Shown here: positions 48,127 to 57,059 of the stretch, piece by piece
How the letters are laid out: each line of letters opens with the position of its first letter
How positions within the stretch are numbered: the first letter of the stretch is position 1
DNA from: Limimaricola litoreus
Lineage (GTDB): Bacteria > Pseudomonadota > Alphaproteobacteria > Rhodobacterales > Rhodobacteraceae
Length of the DNA stretch: 60,004 nt
NCBI RefSeq assembly: GCF_024159025.1
Contig: NZ_JAMYXC010000024.1
Coordinates: forward strand, 1 to 60,004
Reading direction: 5' to 3'
Made by a program: the position numbers and the translations under genes
Notes under the pieces: model-generated
The model's database searches: none
What the model was told of the DNA's origin: nothing
The model's input: only the letters and a program-made list of their open reading frames with translations

Positions 48127-48922
48127 GGGCGCTCCCTATGCGGGCGTGATGGGTGAAGATGCGGGTGCCGTGGCGGTTGTGGGTTACCAGCGCGATCCCG
48201 GCCTCCTCGGCGAGGCGCACGGCATGGGCGGTGGGTTGCGAGACCGAAAGCATGAGCGGCGCGCCGATCATCGCCGTCTTCTGCACCATCTCGAGGCTCA
48301 GCCGCGAGGTCAGCACCACCGCGCCAGAGGCGGGATCGCTCCCCGCCGCGGCCATGGCGCCCGCGAGCTTGTCGAGCGCGTTGTGCCGGCCCACATCCTC
48401 GCGGGCGAGCACGATGCCCCGGCCCGGCACGTAGAATCCCGCCGCGTGAACCGCCCGGGTCTCGTCATGAAGCGGTTGCAGCGCGCGCAGGGCGTCGAGC
48501 GCCTGCCCGATCTCCGATGGGGCGAGCACGAGGGTCGAGGCGGGCACGGCGCGCACCTCGCGCGCCGCCTGCGCGAGGCTGTCGATGCCGCACAGCCCGC
48601 AGCCCACCGGGCCGACCTGCGCGCGGCGGCGCGCGTCGAGCGCGGCCTGCTTCTTCTCGGGCAGCCAGATCCGCGCCTCGATGCCGTTCGGCTGCTCGAC
48701 GATCTCGACCTCGCCGATCTCATGCGCCTCGGCGAAGCCCTCGGTGAGGCTGAAGCCGCGCGCGAAATCCTCGATGTCGGCGGGCGTCGCCATCATCACC
48801 GCCTGGGTCGAACCGTTGTAGACCACCGCCACCGGGGTCTCCTCGGGCAGCGACACGGGCGCGGAGCCCGCGCCCGTGTCATGGGCCGCAACCCGGCGAA
48901 AGGGATGCAGCCCCTCGCTCAT
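48116..48922 (-). CDS. fdhD: Formate dehydrogenase accessory sulfurtransferase FdhD (FdsC)
   Basis: Protein of 268 residues. The pair C108 and C111 (GPVGCGLCG) matches the CxxC that hands sulfur to the molybdenum cofactor in E. coli FdhD, and the conserved REDVGRHNALDKLAGA and TSRLSLEMVQKTA follow. It is required for activity of the FDH encoded upstream. Its ATG overlaps the fdsA stop (ATGA) and its end overlaps fdsD, so all five fds genes are translationally linked. Confidence 0.96.
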   Translation of the reverse strand: MSEGLHPFRRVAAHDTGAGSAPVSLPEETPVAVVYNGSTQAVMMATPADIEDFARGFSLTEGFAEAHEIGEVEIVEQPNGIEARIWLPEKKQAALDARRRAQVGPVGCGLCGIDSLAQAAREVRAVPASTLVLAPSEIGQALDALRALQPLHDETRAVHAAGFYVPGRGIVLAREDVGRHNALDKLAGAMAAAGSDPASGAVVLTSRLSLEMVQKTAMIGAPLMLSVSQPTAHAVRLAEEAGIALVTHNRHGTRIFTHHARIGSAHVL

Positions 48923-51870
48923 TCCGCCGCCGGCAGGATGCGGCGCGATTGCTCGGCCTGCGCCTCGTAGTCCTGCTGCCACTCCGACGGCCCGTTCGAC
49001 GGGCTGACCTGCACCGCCGTCACCTTGTACTCGGGGCAGTTGGTCGCCCAGTCCGAGAAGTCGGTGGTGATGACGTTGGCCTGCGTCGTCGGGTGGTGGA
49101 AGGTGGTGTAGACCACGCCGGGGCTGACCCGGTCGGTGATCAGCGCGCGCAGGCTGGTGTCGCCCGAACGCGAGGCGAGACGGACATAGTCGCCATCGCG
49201 CACGCCGCGCACTTCGGCATCATGCGGGTGGATCTCCAGCACGTCCTCCTCGTGCCAGCGGGAGTTCTCCGTGCGGCGCGTCTGCGCGCCGACGTTGTAC
49301 TGCGACAGGATGCGGCCCGTGGTGAGCAGCAGCGGAAAGCGCGGGCCGGTCTTCTCATCCGTCGCCACGTATTCGGTGCGGATGAACCGCCCGCGACCGC
49401 GCACGAAGCCGTCGATATGCATCAGCGGCGTGCCCTCTGGCGAAGCGTCGTTGCAGGGCCACTGCACCGAACCCTTCTCCTCCAGAAGCTCATAGCTGAC
49501 ATTGGCAAAGCTCGGCGTCGTCGCCGCGACCTCGGCCATGATCTGCGCCGGGTGGGTATAGGTCCAACCGCCGCCCATCGCGTTCGCCAGCAATTGCGTC
49601 ACCTCCCAGTCGGCATAGCCGTTCTTCGGCGCCATGACGCGGCGCACGCGGTTGATGCGGCGCTCGGCATTGGTGAAGGTGCCGTCTTTTTCGAGGAAGG
49701 TCGAGCCGGGCAGGAAGACATGCGCGTAGTTCGCGGTCTCGTTGAGGAACAGGTCCTGCACGATCACGCACTCCATCGCCGCCAGACCCGCCGCGACATG
49801 CTTTGTGTCGGGATCGGATTGCAGGATGTCCTCGCCCTGGCAGTAGAGGCCTTTGAAAGTGCCATCGACCGCCGCGTCGAGCATGTTGGGGATGCGCAGG
49901 CCCGGCTCATGATCGAGCTTGACGTTCCACAGGCTCTCGAACACCTCGCGCACCTCCGAGCCCGAGACGTGGCGGTAACCCGGCAGCTCGTGCGGGAAGG
50001 AGCCCATGTCGCAGGAGCCCTGCACGTTGTTCTGCCCGCGCAGCGGGTTCACGCCGACGCCGCGACGGCCAATGTTACCGGTCAGCATGGCGAGGTTGGC
50101 GATGCCGATGACGGTGGTCGAGCCCTGGGAATGCTCGGTCACGCCGAGACCGTAGTAGATCGCGCCATTGCCCCCTGTTGCATAAAGCCGCGCGGCTTCG
50201 CGCAACTCCTGCGCCGGAACGCCGGTGAGCATCTCGACCGCCTCGGGCGCGTGGCGCTCTTCGGCCACGAACTCGACGTAGTCCTGGAACTCTTCCCAGT
50301 CGCAGCGCGTGCGGATGAACTCTTCGTCGTAGAGCCCCTCGGTCACGATCACATGCGCCATGGCGGTGACCACGGCGACATTGGTGCCGGGCCGCAGCGC
50401 GAGATGATGCGCCGACTCGATATGCGGCGATTTCACGAGGTCGATCCGGCGAGGATCGACGACAATGAGTTTTGCGCCCGCGCGCAGACGCTTCTTGAGA
50501 CGCGAGGCGAAGACCGGGTGCCCGTCGGTCGGGTTGGCGCCGATGACGACGACGACATCCGTGTCCTCGACCGAATCGAAATCCTGCGTCCCGGCGGAGG
50601 TGCCGTAGGTCTGACCCAATCCATAGCCGGTGGGCGAATGGCAGACGCGGGCGCAGGTGTCGGTGTTGTTGTTGCCAAAGACGGCGCGGGCCATCTTCTG
50701 CACGAGGTAGGTCTCCTCGTTGGTGCAGCGCGAGGAGGTGATCACGCCGATCGACTTCTTGCCGTACTGCTCCTGAATGCCGCGCATCCTGGTGGCGGCG
50801 AAGCCGATGGCTTCCTCCCACGACACCTCGCGCCACGGCTCCTCGATCGAATCGCGGATCATCGGGTTGAGGATGCGGTCCTTGTGCGCGGCATAGCCGT
50901 AAGCGAAGCGGCCCTTGACGCAGGAGTGCCCGCGGTTGGCCTTGCCGTGCTTGTAGGGGGTCATGCGCACCAGCTCGTCGCCGCGCATCTCGGCCTTGAA
51001 CGAGCAGCCGACGCCGCAATAGGCGCAGGTGGTGACGACCGAGCGATCCGGCGTGCCGATCTCGATCACCGATTTCTCCTGCAGCGTCGCAGTCGGGCAG
51101 GCCTGCACGCAGGCGCCACAGGACACGCAGTCCGAGGTCATGAAATCGTCGAGCTTCATGCCCGCCGAGACCCGGCTGTCGAAGCCGCGCCCTTCGATGG
51201 TCAGCGCGAAGGTGCCCTGCACCTCGTCGCAGGCCCGCACGCAGCGCGAGCAGACGATGCATTTGGAGGGGTCATAGGTGAAATAGGGATTGCTGTCGTC
51301 CTTGGGCAGGAACTGCGGATTGTTGATGCCCACGGGATCGCGCAGCCGCGCCTCGGCCTGAGAGCGCGCGCCGGTGCCGGACGGGTCGTAGTGGTTGTCG
51401 CCCGGCGTGTAGCGCACGTCGCGCAGGCCCACGGCGCCTGCCATGTCCTGCAGCTCGCAATCGCCATTGGCGCCGCAAGTGAGGCAGTCGAGCGGGTGGT
51501 CGGAGATGTAGAGCTCCATCACGCCCTTGCGGAGCTTCTTGATCTTGGAGGTCTGGGTGTGGACCACCATGCCCTCGGCCACGGGCGTGGTGCAGGAGGC
51601 GGGCGTGCCGCGCCGCCCCTCGATCTCGACCACGCAAAGACGGCAGGAGCCAAAGGCCTCCATGTTGTCCGAAGCGCAGAGCTTGGGAACCTGGATGCCC
51701 AGCTCGGCGGAGGCGCGCATGACGCTCGTGCCCTCGGGCACCGTCACCTCGAAGCCGTCGATGTTCAGCGTGACGGTTCTGGTTGAGGTCGAGGTGGGCG
51801 TGCCCATGTCGGTGTCGTCGTGCAGGCCGGTGCCGCCGGGACCGTCGAAGGGGATGAGAAAGTCCTTCAT
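48919..51870 (-). CDS. fdsA: NAD-dependent formate dehydrogenase alpha subunit (Mo-bis-MGD)
   Basis: Protein of 983 residues. Cofactor sites in order: a 2Fe-2S site (C65, C76, C79, C93), a NuoG-type His-Cys site (H125, C129, C132, C138), two 4Fe-4S ferredoxin clusters (C204-C214 and C248-C258), and the molybdopterin-domain 4Fe-4S (C282, C285, C289, C317). The active-site Mo ligand is Cys410 in DTCARVCHSPTGYG; no selenocysteine codon is needed. The rest is the molybdopterin-oxidoreductase fold with its C-terminal cofactor-binding domain. It oxidises formate to CO2 and passes electrons to FdsB/FdsG. Confidence 0.98.
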   Translation of the reverse strand: MKDFLIPFDGPGGTGLHDDTDMGTPTSTSTRTVTLNIDGFEVTVPEGTSVMRASAELGIQVPKLCASDNMEAFGSCRLCVVEIEGRRGTPASCTTPVAEGMVVHTQTSKIKKLRKGVMELYISDHPLDCLTCGANGDCELQDMAGAVGLRDVRYTPGDNHYDPSGTGARSQAEARLRDPVGINNPQFLPKDDSNPYFTYDPSKCIVCSRCVRACDEVQGTFALTIEGRGFDSRVSAGMKLDDFMTSDCVSCGACVQACPTATLQEKSVIEIGTPDRSVVTTCAYCGVGCSFKAEMRGDELVRMTPYKHGKANRGHSCVKGRFAYGYAAHKDRILNPMIRDSIEEPWREVSWEEAIGFAATRMRGIQEQYGKKSIGVITSSRCTNEETYLVQKMARAVFGNNNTDTCARVCHSPTGYGLGQTYGTSAGTQDFDSVEDTDVVVVIGANPTDGHPVFASRLKKRLRAGAKLIVVDPRRIDLVKSPHIESAHHLALRPGTNVAVVTAMAHVIVTEGLYDEEFIRTRCDWEEFQDYVEFVAEERHAPEAVEMLTGVPAQELREAARLYATGGNGAIYYGLGVTEHSQGSTTVIGIANLAMLTGNIGRRGVGVNPLRGQNNVQGSCDMGSFPHELPGYRHVSGSEVREVFESLWNVKLDHEPGLRIPNMLDAAVDGTFKGLYCQGEDILQSDPDTKHVAAGLAAMECVIVQDLFLNETANYAHVFLPGSTFLEKDGTFTNAERRINRVRRVMAPKNGYADWEVTQLLANAMGGGWTYTHPAQIMAEVAATTPSFANVSYELLEEKGSVQWPCNDASPEGTPLMHIDGFVRGRGRFIRTEYVATDEKTGPRFPLLLTTGRILSQYNVGAQTRRTENSRWHEEDVLEIHPHDAEVRGVRDGDYVRLASRSGDTSLRALITDRVSPGVVYTTFHHPTTQANVITTDFSDWATNCPEYKVTAVQVSPSNGPSEWQQDYEAQAEQSRRILPAAE

Positions 51871-53408
51871 TCCGCTGCCTCCTTGGCATTGGCATGGAAA
51901 TCGTCCGGGAAATGCCTGAGCGCCGACATGACGGGGTAGGGGGTGAAGCCGCCCAGCGCGCAAAGCGAGCCATCCGTCATCGTATCACAAAGATCGGTCA
52001 GCAGCGGGATGGCGTCCACGTCACCGCGCGCGATCCGGTCCACCGTCTCAACGCCGCGCACCGCGCCGATCCGGCAGGGCGTGCATTTGCCGCAGCTCTC
52101 GACCGCGCAGAACTCCATGGCAAAGCGCGCCATGCCGAGCATGTCGGCACTGTCGTCGAACACCACCACGCCCGCATGACCGATCAGCCCGCCTTCGCCG
52201 TCGAACTCCTCGTAGCCGAAGGGCGTGTCGAACTTCGAACGCGGGAAGTAGGCCCCCAGCGGCCCGCCGACCTGCACCGCCTTGACCGGGCGGCCCGTCG
52301 CCGTGCCGCCGCCGATCTCGTCCACGAGCGCGCCGAGGCTCGTGCCGAAGGCGGTCTCGAACAACCCGCCGAACTTCACGTTGCCCGCGATCTGGATCGG
52401 GATGGTGCCGCGCGAGCGGCCAAGGCCGAAGTCGCGGTAATGGACGGCGCCACGCTCGAAGATCACCGGCACGGTGCCAAGCGAGATGATGTTGTTGACC
52501 ACCGTGGGCTTGCCGAGGAAACCCTCGATCGCCGGGAGCGGCGGCTTGGCGCGCACCACGCCGCGCTTGCCCTCGAGGCTGTTGAGAAGCGAGGTCTCCT
52601 CGCCGCAGACATAGGCGCCCGCGCCGACGCGCACCTCCATGTCGTAGGCGAAATCCGAGCCAAGCACCGAAGCACCGAGCACGCCACGCGCGCGGGCGAT
52701 GCGGATCGCCTCGCGCATGGTGTGGATCGCCTCGGGATATTCCGAGCGCAGGTAGATGTAGCCGCGCGTCGCACCGACGCAGATGCCCGCGATGGCCATG
52801 CCCTCGATCAGGCTGAAAGGATCGCCCTCCATCAGCATCCGGTCGGCGAAGGTGCCCGAATCGCCCTCGTCGGCATTGGCGACGATGTATTTCTGGTCCG
52901 CCTCGGCGAGCCGCACCGTGTCCCACTTGATCCCCGTCGGAAAGCCCGCGCCGCCGCGGCCGCGCAGACCGCTTTCCTTCATCTCGTCGATCATTGCGGC
53001 ACCGGTCATCCCGAGCGCCCGGCGCAGGCCTTTGAGCCCGCCATGCGCCTCGTAAGCCTCGAGCGACAGCGGATCGATCACGCCCACCCGGGCAAAGGTC
53101 AGGCGGGTCTGGCGCTTGAACCAGTCGATCTCCTCGGTCGGGCCGAGGGCCAGCGCGTGATCGCCCCAATCGGCGTCGAACAGCGCCTCGACGTCATGCG
53201 GAGTCACCGGGCCGAAGGCGTGGCGGGTGCCGTCCTTCTCGATCTCGACCAATGGCTCAAGCCAGAGCATCCCGCGCGAGCCGTTGCGCACGAGCTCGAC
53301 CTCGATCCCGCGGATCTTCGCCTCGGCCAGAACGGCCTCGGCCACCTTTTCGGCATCGACCGCAAGGGCGGCGGCGTCGCGGGGGACGTAGATCCTGAGC
53401 CCGCTCAT
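51867..53408 (-). CDS. fdsB: Formate dehydrogenase beta subunit (NuoF-like, NAD/FMN)
   Basis: Protein of 513 residues. Residues 1-110 form a thioredoxin-like N-terminal part; then come the NuoF core with GLRGRGGAGFPTGIKWD (FMN/NAD site), ANADEGDSGTFADR, GAGAYVCGEETSLLNSLEG and, at the end, the 4Fe-4S motif AVESCGKCTPCRIGAVRG. It receives electrons from FdsA and reduces NAD+. Its ATG overlaps the fdsG stop (ATGA) and its end overlaps fdsA (ATGA). Confidence 0.98.
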   Translation of the reverse strand: MSGLRIYVPRDAAALAVDAEKVAEAVLAEAKIRGIEVELVRNGSRGMLWLEPLVEIEKDGTRHAFGPVTPHDVEALFDADWGDHALALGPTEEIDWFKRQTRLTFARVGVIDPLSLEAYEAHGGLKGLRRALGMTGAAMIDEMKESGLRGRGGAGFPTGIKWDTVRLAEADQKYIVANADEGDSGTFADRMLMEGDPFSLIEGMAIAGICVGATRGYIYLRSEYPEAIHTMREAIRIARARGVLGASVLGSDFAYDMEVRVGAGAYVCGEETSLLNSLEGKRGVVRAKPPLPAIEGFLGKPTVVNNIISLGTVPVIFERGAVHYRDFGLGRSRGTIPIQIAGNVKFGGLFETAFGTSLGALVDEIGGGTATGRPVKAVQVGGPLGAYFPRSKFDTPFGYEEFDGEGGLIGHAGVVVFDDSADMLGMARFAMEFCAVESCGKCTPCRIGAVRGVETVDRIARGDVDAIPLLTDLCDTMTDGSLCALGGFTPYPVMSALRHFPDDFHANAKEAAE

Positions 53409-53884
53409 GCCTCGACCTCCGCCAGCAGCGCGTCGAGCCGGGCCTTGTCCACCCGCGCCACGACGCGCCCGTCGAGCATCATCGCCGGGCCGGTGGCGCA
53501 CAGCCCGAGGCAATAGACCGGCTCCAGCGTCACGCCGCCATCCTTGCTGGTGCCGTGCCAGTCGACGCCGAGCCGCGTCTTGGCGGCGGCTTCGATGCCG
53601 AGCCCGCCGCGGGCCTGGCAGGCCTCGGCGCGGCAGATCTTGAGCATGTGGCGCCCCGCCGGTTCCTCGCGGAAATCATGGTAGAAGCTGACCACGCCAT
53701 GCACCTCAGCGCGGCTGATGTTCAGCCCCCTTGCGATCAGCGGCAGCGCCTCCGGCGGCACGTAGCCCCATTCGGCCTGCACCGCGTGCAGGATCGGCAG
53801 CAGCGGCCCCTCAAGGTCGGCATGATCGGCAAGGATCGCATCCAGGCGGCCCTCCAGATCGGCGGGGGCTGGCGGTATCGGCAT
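53405..53884 (-). CDS. fdsG: Formate dehydrogenase gamma subunit (NuoE-like)
   Basis: Protein of 159 residues with a 2Fe-2S thioredoxin-like fold. Cluster ligands are C84, C89, C125 and C129 (ICRAEAC and YCLGLCA). The N-terminal helical segment (LLPILHAVQAEWGYVPPEALPLIARGLNISRAEVHGVVSFYHDF) matches NuoE/HoxE-type subunits. It transfers electrons between cluster subunits and FdsB. It is the first gene of fdsG-fdsB-fdsA-fdhD-fdsD. ATG 53884 is preceded by a GAGGAGG stretch; two dyad boxes lie 48-95 bases upstream. Confidence 0.97.
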   Translation of the reverse strand: MPIPPAPADLEGRLDAILADHADLEGPLLPILHAVQAEWGYVPPEALPLIARGLNISRAEVHGVVSFYHDFREEPAGRHMLKICRAEACQARGGLGIEAAAKTRLGVDWHGTSKDGGVTLEPVYCLGLCATGPAMMLDGRVVARVDKARLDALLAEVEA

Positions 53885-53931
53885 CGGCTGGCTCCTCCTC
53901 GGCTCTCGGGCGCAGACAACGCGAGAACCGC

Positions 53932-53952
53932 ATTGCAAATCAATATCGCAAT
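53932..53952. promoter_or_regulatory. LysR-type dyad 1, proximal to fdsG (ATTGC-N11-GCAAT)
   Basis: ATTGC at 53932-53936, eleven bases, GCAAT at 53948-53952: perfect five-base arms, centred about 58 bases upstream of the fdsG ATG. As the fds genes run on the minus strand, this is the site nearer the promoter. Confidence 0.5.
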
Positions 53953-53962
53953 TCCGTGCCGC

Positions 53963-53979
53963 GATAGAGAAATTCTATC
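53963..53979. promoter_or_regulatory. LysR-type dyad 2, distal (GATAGA-N5-TCTATC, a T-N11-A box)
   Basis: GATAGA (53963-53968), five bases, TCTATC (53974-53979): perfect six-base arms with the T-N11-A pattern of LysR operators and the ATAG-N7-CTAT layout. Centre-to-centre spacing from dyad 1 is about 29 bases, as for recognition and activation sites. It overlaps the lysR-type gene stop codon. Confidence 0.55.
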
Positions 53980-54862
53980 AATCGCGATCGAAGCGCCGGG
54001 CCTCCGCCAAGAGCGCGGAGAGAAGCGGCGTATGCGGCTCGCGCCACGGCGCGATCAGCCCGATCTCATGCGCGGCGTCGGGCGCGGTGATCGGGCGCGC
54101 CACGAGCGGCAGGCCTTCGAGAAAGATCGCCGCCGCGCGCTCGGGCAGGATGGTGACCCAGCCCGAGCTCAGCACATGGCTGATCAGCACGATGGTCGAG
54201 TTGGTCTCGACCTTGGGTGCCACCTCGACGCCCGCGCCCGCCAGATGCCCGGCGATGATCCGGCGGTTCTGCATGTCCGGGGTGAGCAGGCACAGGTCCG
54301 CCTCGGCGAAGTCGGCCCAGCGCAGCCGCGCCTTCGCGGCCAGCGCCGCATCGGCGCGCAGCACCGCGACGTAGCGCTCGGAATAGAGCGGCACGGTGAC
54401 GACACGGCCCAGCGGCTCGTTGTCGAGATAGCCGATCCCGGCATCCGCCTCGTGGTCCTCCAGTGCCGCCAGCAGCTGCGTCGTCGTCGCCGAGCGCAGC
54501 GAAAAGCGCATCTTCGGATGCGCCTTGGCAAAGCGGGTGGTGAGCTGCGTCACCGCGCCGAGCGCTGTGGGGATCACCGCAAGCCGCAGCACGCCGGTCA
54601 GCCCCTCGCGCCCGGCACGCAGCTCCTCCTTCATGGCGCGCATGTCGCCGGTGATCCGCCGGGCCCAGTCGCGCACCCGCTCGCCCTCGGGCGTCAGCCC
54701 CTGGAACCGCGAGCCGCGCCGCACCAGCATGACGCCGAGCTGATCCTCGAGCTGCCGGATCGCCGCCGAAAGCGTCGGCTGCGTCACCCCGACCGCTTCG
54801 GCCGCGCGGCCGAAATGCTGCGCCTTGGCGAGCGCGAGGAACATCTCCAGCCGGTCGATCAT
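53978..54862 (-). CDS. LysR-family regulator of formate dehydrogenase operon (FdsR-like)
   Basis: Protein of 294 residues. The helix-turn-helix at 2-60 is MIDRLEMFLALAKAQHFGRAAEAVGVTQPTLSAAIRQLEDQLG; the effector domain runs from about 92 with GVLRLAVIPTALGAVTQ and EADAGIGYLD. It lies directly upstream of fdsG on the same strand, with 93 bases between its stop and the fdsG start, where two LysR-type dyads are found. In other proteobacteria LysR-type FdsR proteins next to fds operons respond to formate. Its start overlaps the stop of a 34-residue ORF (ATGA). Confidence 0.9.
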   Translation of the reverse strand: MIDRLEMFLALAKAQHFGRAAEAVGVTQPTLSAAIRQLEDQLGVMLVRRGSRFQGLTPEGERVRDWARRITGDMRAMKEELRAGREGLTGVLRLAVIPTALGAVTQLTTRFAKAHPKMRFSLRSATTTQLLAALEDHEADAGIGYLDNEPLGRVVTVPLYSERYVAVLRADAALAAKARLRWADFAEADLCLLTPDMQNRRIIAGHLAGAGVEVAPKVETNSTIVLISHVLSSGWVTILPERAAAIFLEGLPLVARPITAPDAAHEIGLIAPWREPHTPLLSALLAEARRFDRD

Positions 54863-54963
54863 CGCCTCTGCCCCGACCGAACGATGCCGAAGGGGGGGGC
54901 GGCGGGGAGGTCCTGCCACGGCGGGGTGAATCCCCTCGCGGGGCGGTATGGGTCGTCGGGCAT
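54859..54963 (-). CDS. Small ORF (34 aa) coupled to the LysR regulator start
   Basis: ATG 54963 is preceded by AAGGAG at 7 bases, an excellent ribosome-binding site. The 34-residue frame begins MPDDPYRPARGFTPPWQDLP and ends RSGQRR, Pro/Arg-rich, with stop TGA overlapping the LysR ATG as ATGA. It could be a leader that couples regulator translation to an upstream ribosome, or a small protein. No homologue known to me. Confidence 0.55.
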   Translation of the reverse strand: MPDDPYRPARGFTPPWQDLPAAPPFGIVRSGQRR

Positions 54964-55324
54964 CCTCGGTCTCCTTGGCCGGAAACTAGCTTCTCGGGGC
55001 CGGACTGGCGAGGGGAGGCGCGGCTTGGCGGGGAATTGCCGATCACGATTTTGCACGAGGCAGGGCCCGCGTGATGCATCTTGGTGTCGCCGAAAGGCGA
55101 TCTTCCGGCATCTTTGCTGCGCGGGGCGGTCGCGTTTCGCCACAAGCTTGCGAAAGCCGGGTGACCCGAGGGAAGCCCTGCCGCGGCGCTGTCGCGTGGT
55201 CATGCGCGGATAAGTCTTGCAAATAACGGCCGCTCGCAAAAGGATCGGGCCACAACCACGCCCGCAAAGGGCGGACGTCCATCGGCCGCGGCCCTCACCG
55301 CGCCACTGACACAGGGATGACCTC
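54964..55324. other. Divergent intergenic region between lysR leader and oppA
   Basis: 361 bases with no further gene. It contains a small GNRA hairpin (TCGCC-GAAA-GGCGA, 55087-55100) and must carry the promoters of the 34-residue ORF/LysR unit (minus) and of the peptide transporter (plus). I see no convincing -35/-10 pair by eye. Confidence 0.6.
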
Positions 55325-56968
55325 ATGACCTTGAAGACCCATCTTCTTGCCGGCACCGCTGCGCTCTTCGCGCTGAGCGGCGCGGCCCATGCCGAGAGCC
55401 ACGCGATGACGGAGCACCCCGAGACCGGGGAAAAGCTCGCCGCCGACCAGAGCTTCACCTACCGCGTGCTCGACGAATTCCCCTCGATCGACCCCAACCT
55501 GATCGAGGATGTCGAAGGCAGCCACATCGGCCGCAACCTCTTCGAAGGCCTGATGAACCAGGACGACAAGGGCGACGTGGTGCCGGGCGTGGCCACGGGC
55601 TACGAGGTCTCCGAGGATGGTCTGACCTACACCTTCACCCTGCGTGACGACGCCAAGTGGTCGAACGGCGAGCCGGTCACCGCGAACGACTTCGTCTATT
55701 CGTGGCAGCGCGCCGCCGACCCCGCCACCGCCTCCGAGTACCAGTGGTACATGGGGCTGATGAAGATCGCCAACATTGACGAGGTGATCTCCGGCGACAA
55801 GGAGCCCACCGAGCTCGGTGTGAAGGCCGTGGACGACCACACCCTCGAGGTCACCCTGTCGCAGCCGCTGCCCTATTTCCCGCAGATGGTGACGCACACC
55901 ACCACCTTCCCGGTGCCGCGGGCCACCATCGAGGAGCATGGCGACGCCTGGACCCAGCCCGGCAACATGGTCTCGAACGGCGCCTATGTGCTCGAGGACC
56001 GCGTCCCGCAGGAGTACATCACGCTCAAGAAGAACCCCGAGTACTGGGACGCCGAGAACGTCATCATCGAGGAAGTCACCGCGCTCGTCATCAATGACGA
56101 GAACCAGGCGCTGACCCGCTACCTCGCCGGCGAGTTCGACCAGACCGACGTGCCCGCGGGCCAGTTCCCGCGCCTGAGCGAAGAGTATCCCGAGCAGGCC
56201 GTCTCCGTGCCGAACCTGTGCTCCTACTACTACAACCTCAACGTCTCCGACTCGGGCCCCGAGGCGCTGGCCGATCCGAAGGTGCGCGAGGCGCTCTACC
56301 TCGCCATCGACCGCGACGTCATCACCAACAACGTGCTCGGCGGCGGCCAGAAGCCGGCCTACACGCTGACCCACTGGGCCACCGCGGGCTTCGAAGTGCC
56401 GTCGATCGAGGTCGCCCAGATGAGCCAGCAGGAGCGCAACGAGCGCGCTAAGGAGCTGATGAGCGAGGCCGGCTACGGCACGGATGGCGAGCCGCTCGAG
56501 CTCGACATCCTCTACAACACCTCCGAATCCCACAAGCAGGTCGCCACCGCGGTCAGCCAGATGTGGAAGCAGACGCTCGGCGTCGACACCACCATGGCCA
56601 ACATGGAATGGCAGACCTTCCTCGAGGAGCGCCACAACAAGAACTACGAAGTGGCGCGGGCCGGCTGGTGCGCCGACTACAACGAGGCGTCCTCCTTCCT
56701 CGACATCATGCAGACCGAGTCCTCCTACAACGACTCGGGCTTCTCGAGCGAGGAGTACGACCAGCTGATGGCCGAGGCGACCACCGCCGAGGATCCGCTG
56801 CCGCTCTACACCGAGGCCGAGACCATTCTCACCACGGAGTTCCCGATCCTGCCGATCTACCACTATGCGACGGTCTTCATGATGGACGAGAACATCAAGG
56901 GCTACCCGCTCGAGAACGCGCAGGACAACTGGTACGCCAAGGATCTCTACCGCGTCGCCGGTGAGTAA
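55325..56968 (+). CDS. oppA: Peptide ABC transporter substrate-binding protein (OppA-like)
   Basis: Protein of 547 residues. A signal peptide (MTLKTHLLAGTAALFALSGAAHA) precedes family-5 SBP features: FEGLMNQDDKGDVVPGVATGYEVSEDGLTYTFTLRDDAKWSNGEPVTANDFVYSWQRAADP, YYYNLNVSDSGPEALADPKVREALYLAIDRD and AGWCADYNEASSFLDIMQ. The match is strongest to oligopeptide receptors of the OppA/MppA type, so peptides are the probable ligand. It is first in the opp cluster, followed by a hairpin, then oppB. Confidence 0.95.
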   Translation: MTLKTHLLAGTAALFALSGAAHAESHAMTEHPETGEKLAADQSFTYRVLDEFPSIDPNLIEDVEGSHIGRNLFEGLMNQDDKGDVVPGVATGYEVSEDGLTYTFTLRDDAKWSNGEPVTANDFVYSWQRAADPATASEYQWYMGLMKIANIDEVISGDKEPTELGVKAVDDHTLEVTLSQPLPYFPQMVTHTTTFPVPRATIEEHGDAWTQPGNMVSNGAYVLEDRVPQEYITLKKNPEYWDAENVIIEEVTALVINDENQALTRYLAGEFDQTDVPAGQFPRLSEEYPEQAVSVPNLCSYYYNLNVSDSGPEALADPKVREALYLAIDRDVITNNVLGGGQKPAYTLTHWATAGFEVPSIEVAQMSQQERNERAKELMSEAGYGTDGEPLELDILYNTSESHKQVATAVSQMWKQTLGVDTTMANMEWQTFLEERHNKNYEVARAGWCADYNEASSFLDIMQTESSYNDSGFSSEEYDQLMAEATTAEDPLPLYTEAETILTTEFPILPIYHYATVFMMDENIKGYPLENAQDNWYAKDLYRVAGE

Positions 56969-56986
56969 CCCCTGACCCGAACAATG

Positions 56987-57021
56987 CCGCGCCCCCTGGC
57001 CCCAAGCGCCGGGGGGCGCGG
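56987..57021 (+). terminator. Intercistronic hairpin oppA-oppB
   Basis: CCGCGCCCCC (56987-56996) pairs with GGGGGCGCGG (57012-57021), a 10-bp stem with a 15-base loop, 18 bases after the oppA stop and 38 bases before oppB. As in many SBP operons it may shield the receptor mRNA and reduce expression of the rest. Confidence 0.6.
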
Positions 57022-57059
57022 TCCATTTCCGCGGCTGCGGAAACGAGGTATCATCCCCC

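Noticed and set aside
48949-51786. 945-aa open frame antisense to fdsA
   Set aside because: Same reason: fdsA carries every expected iron-sulfur and molybdenum ligand on the minus strand.
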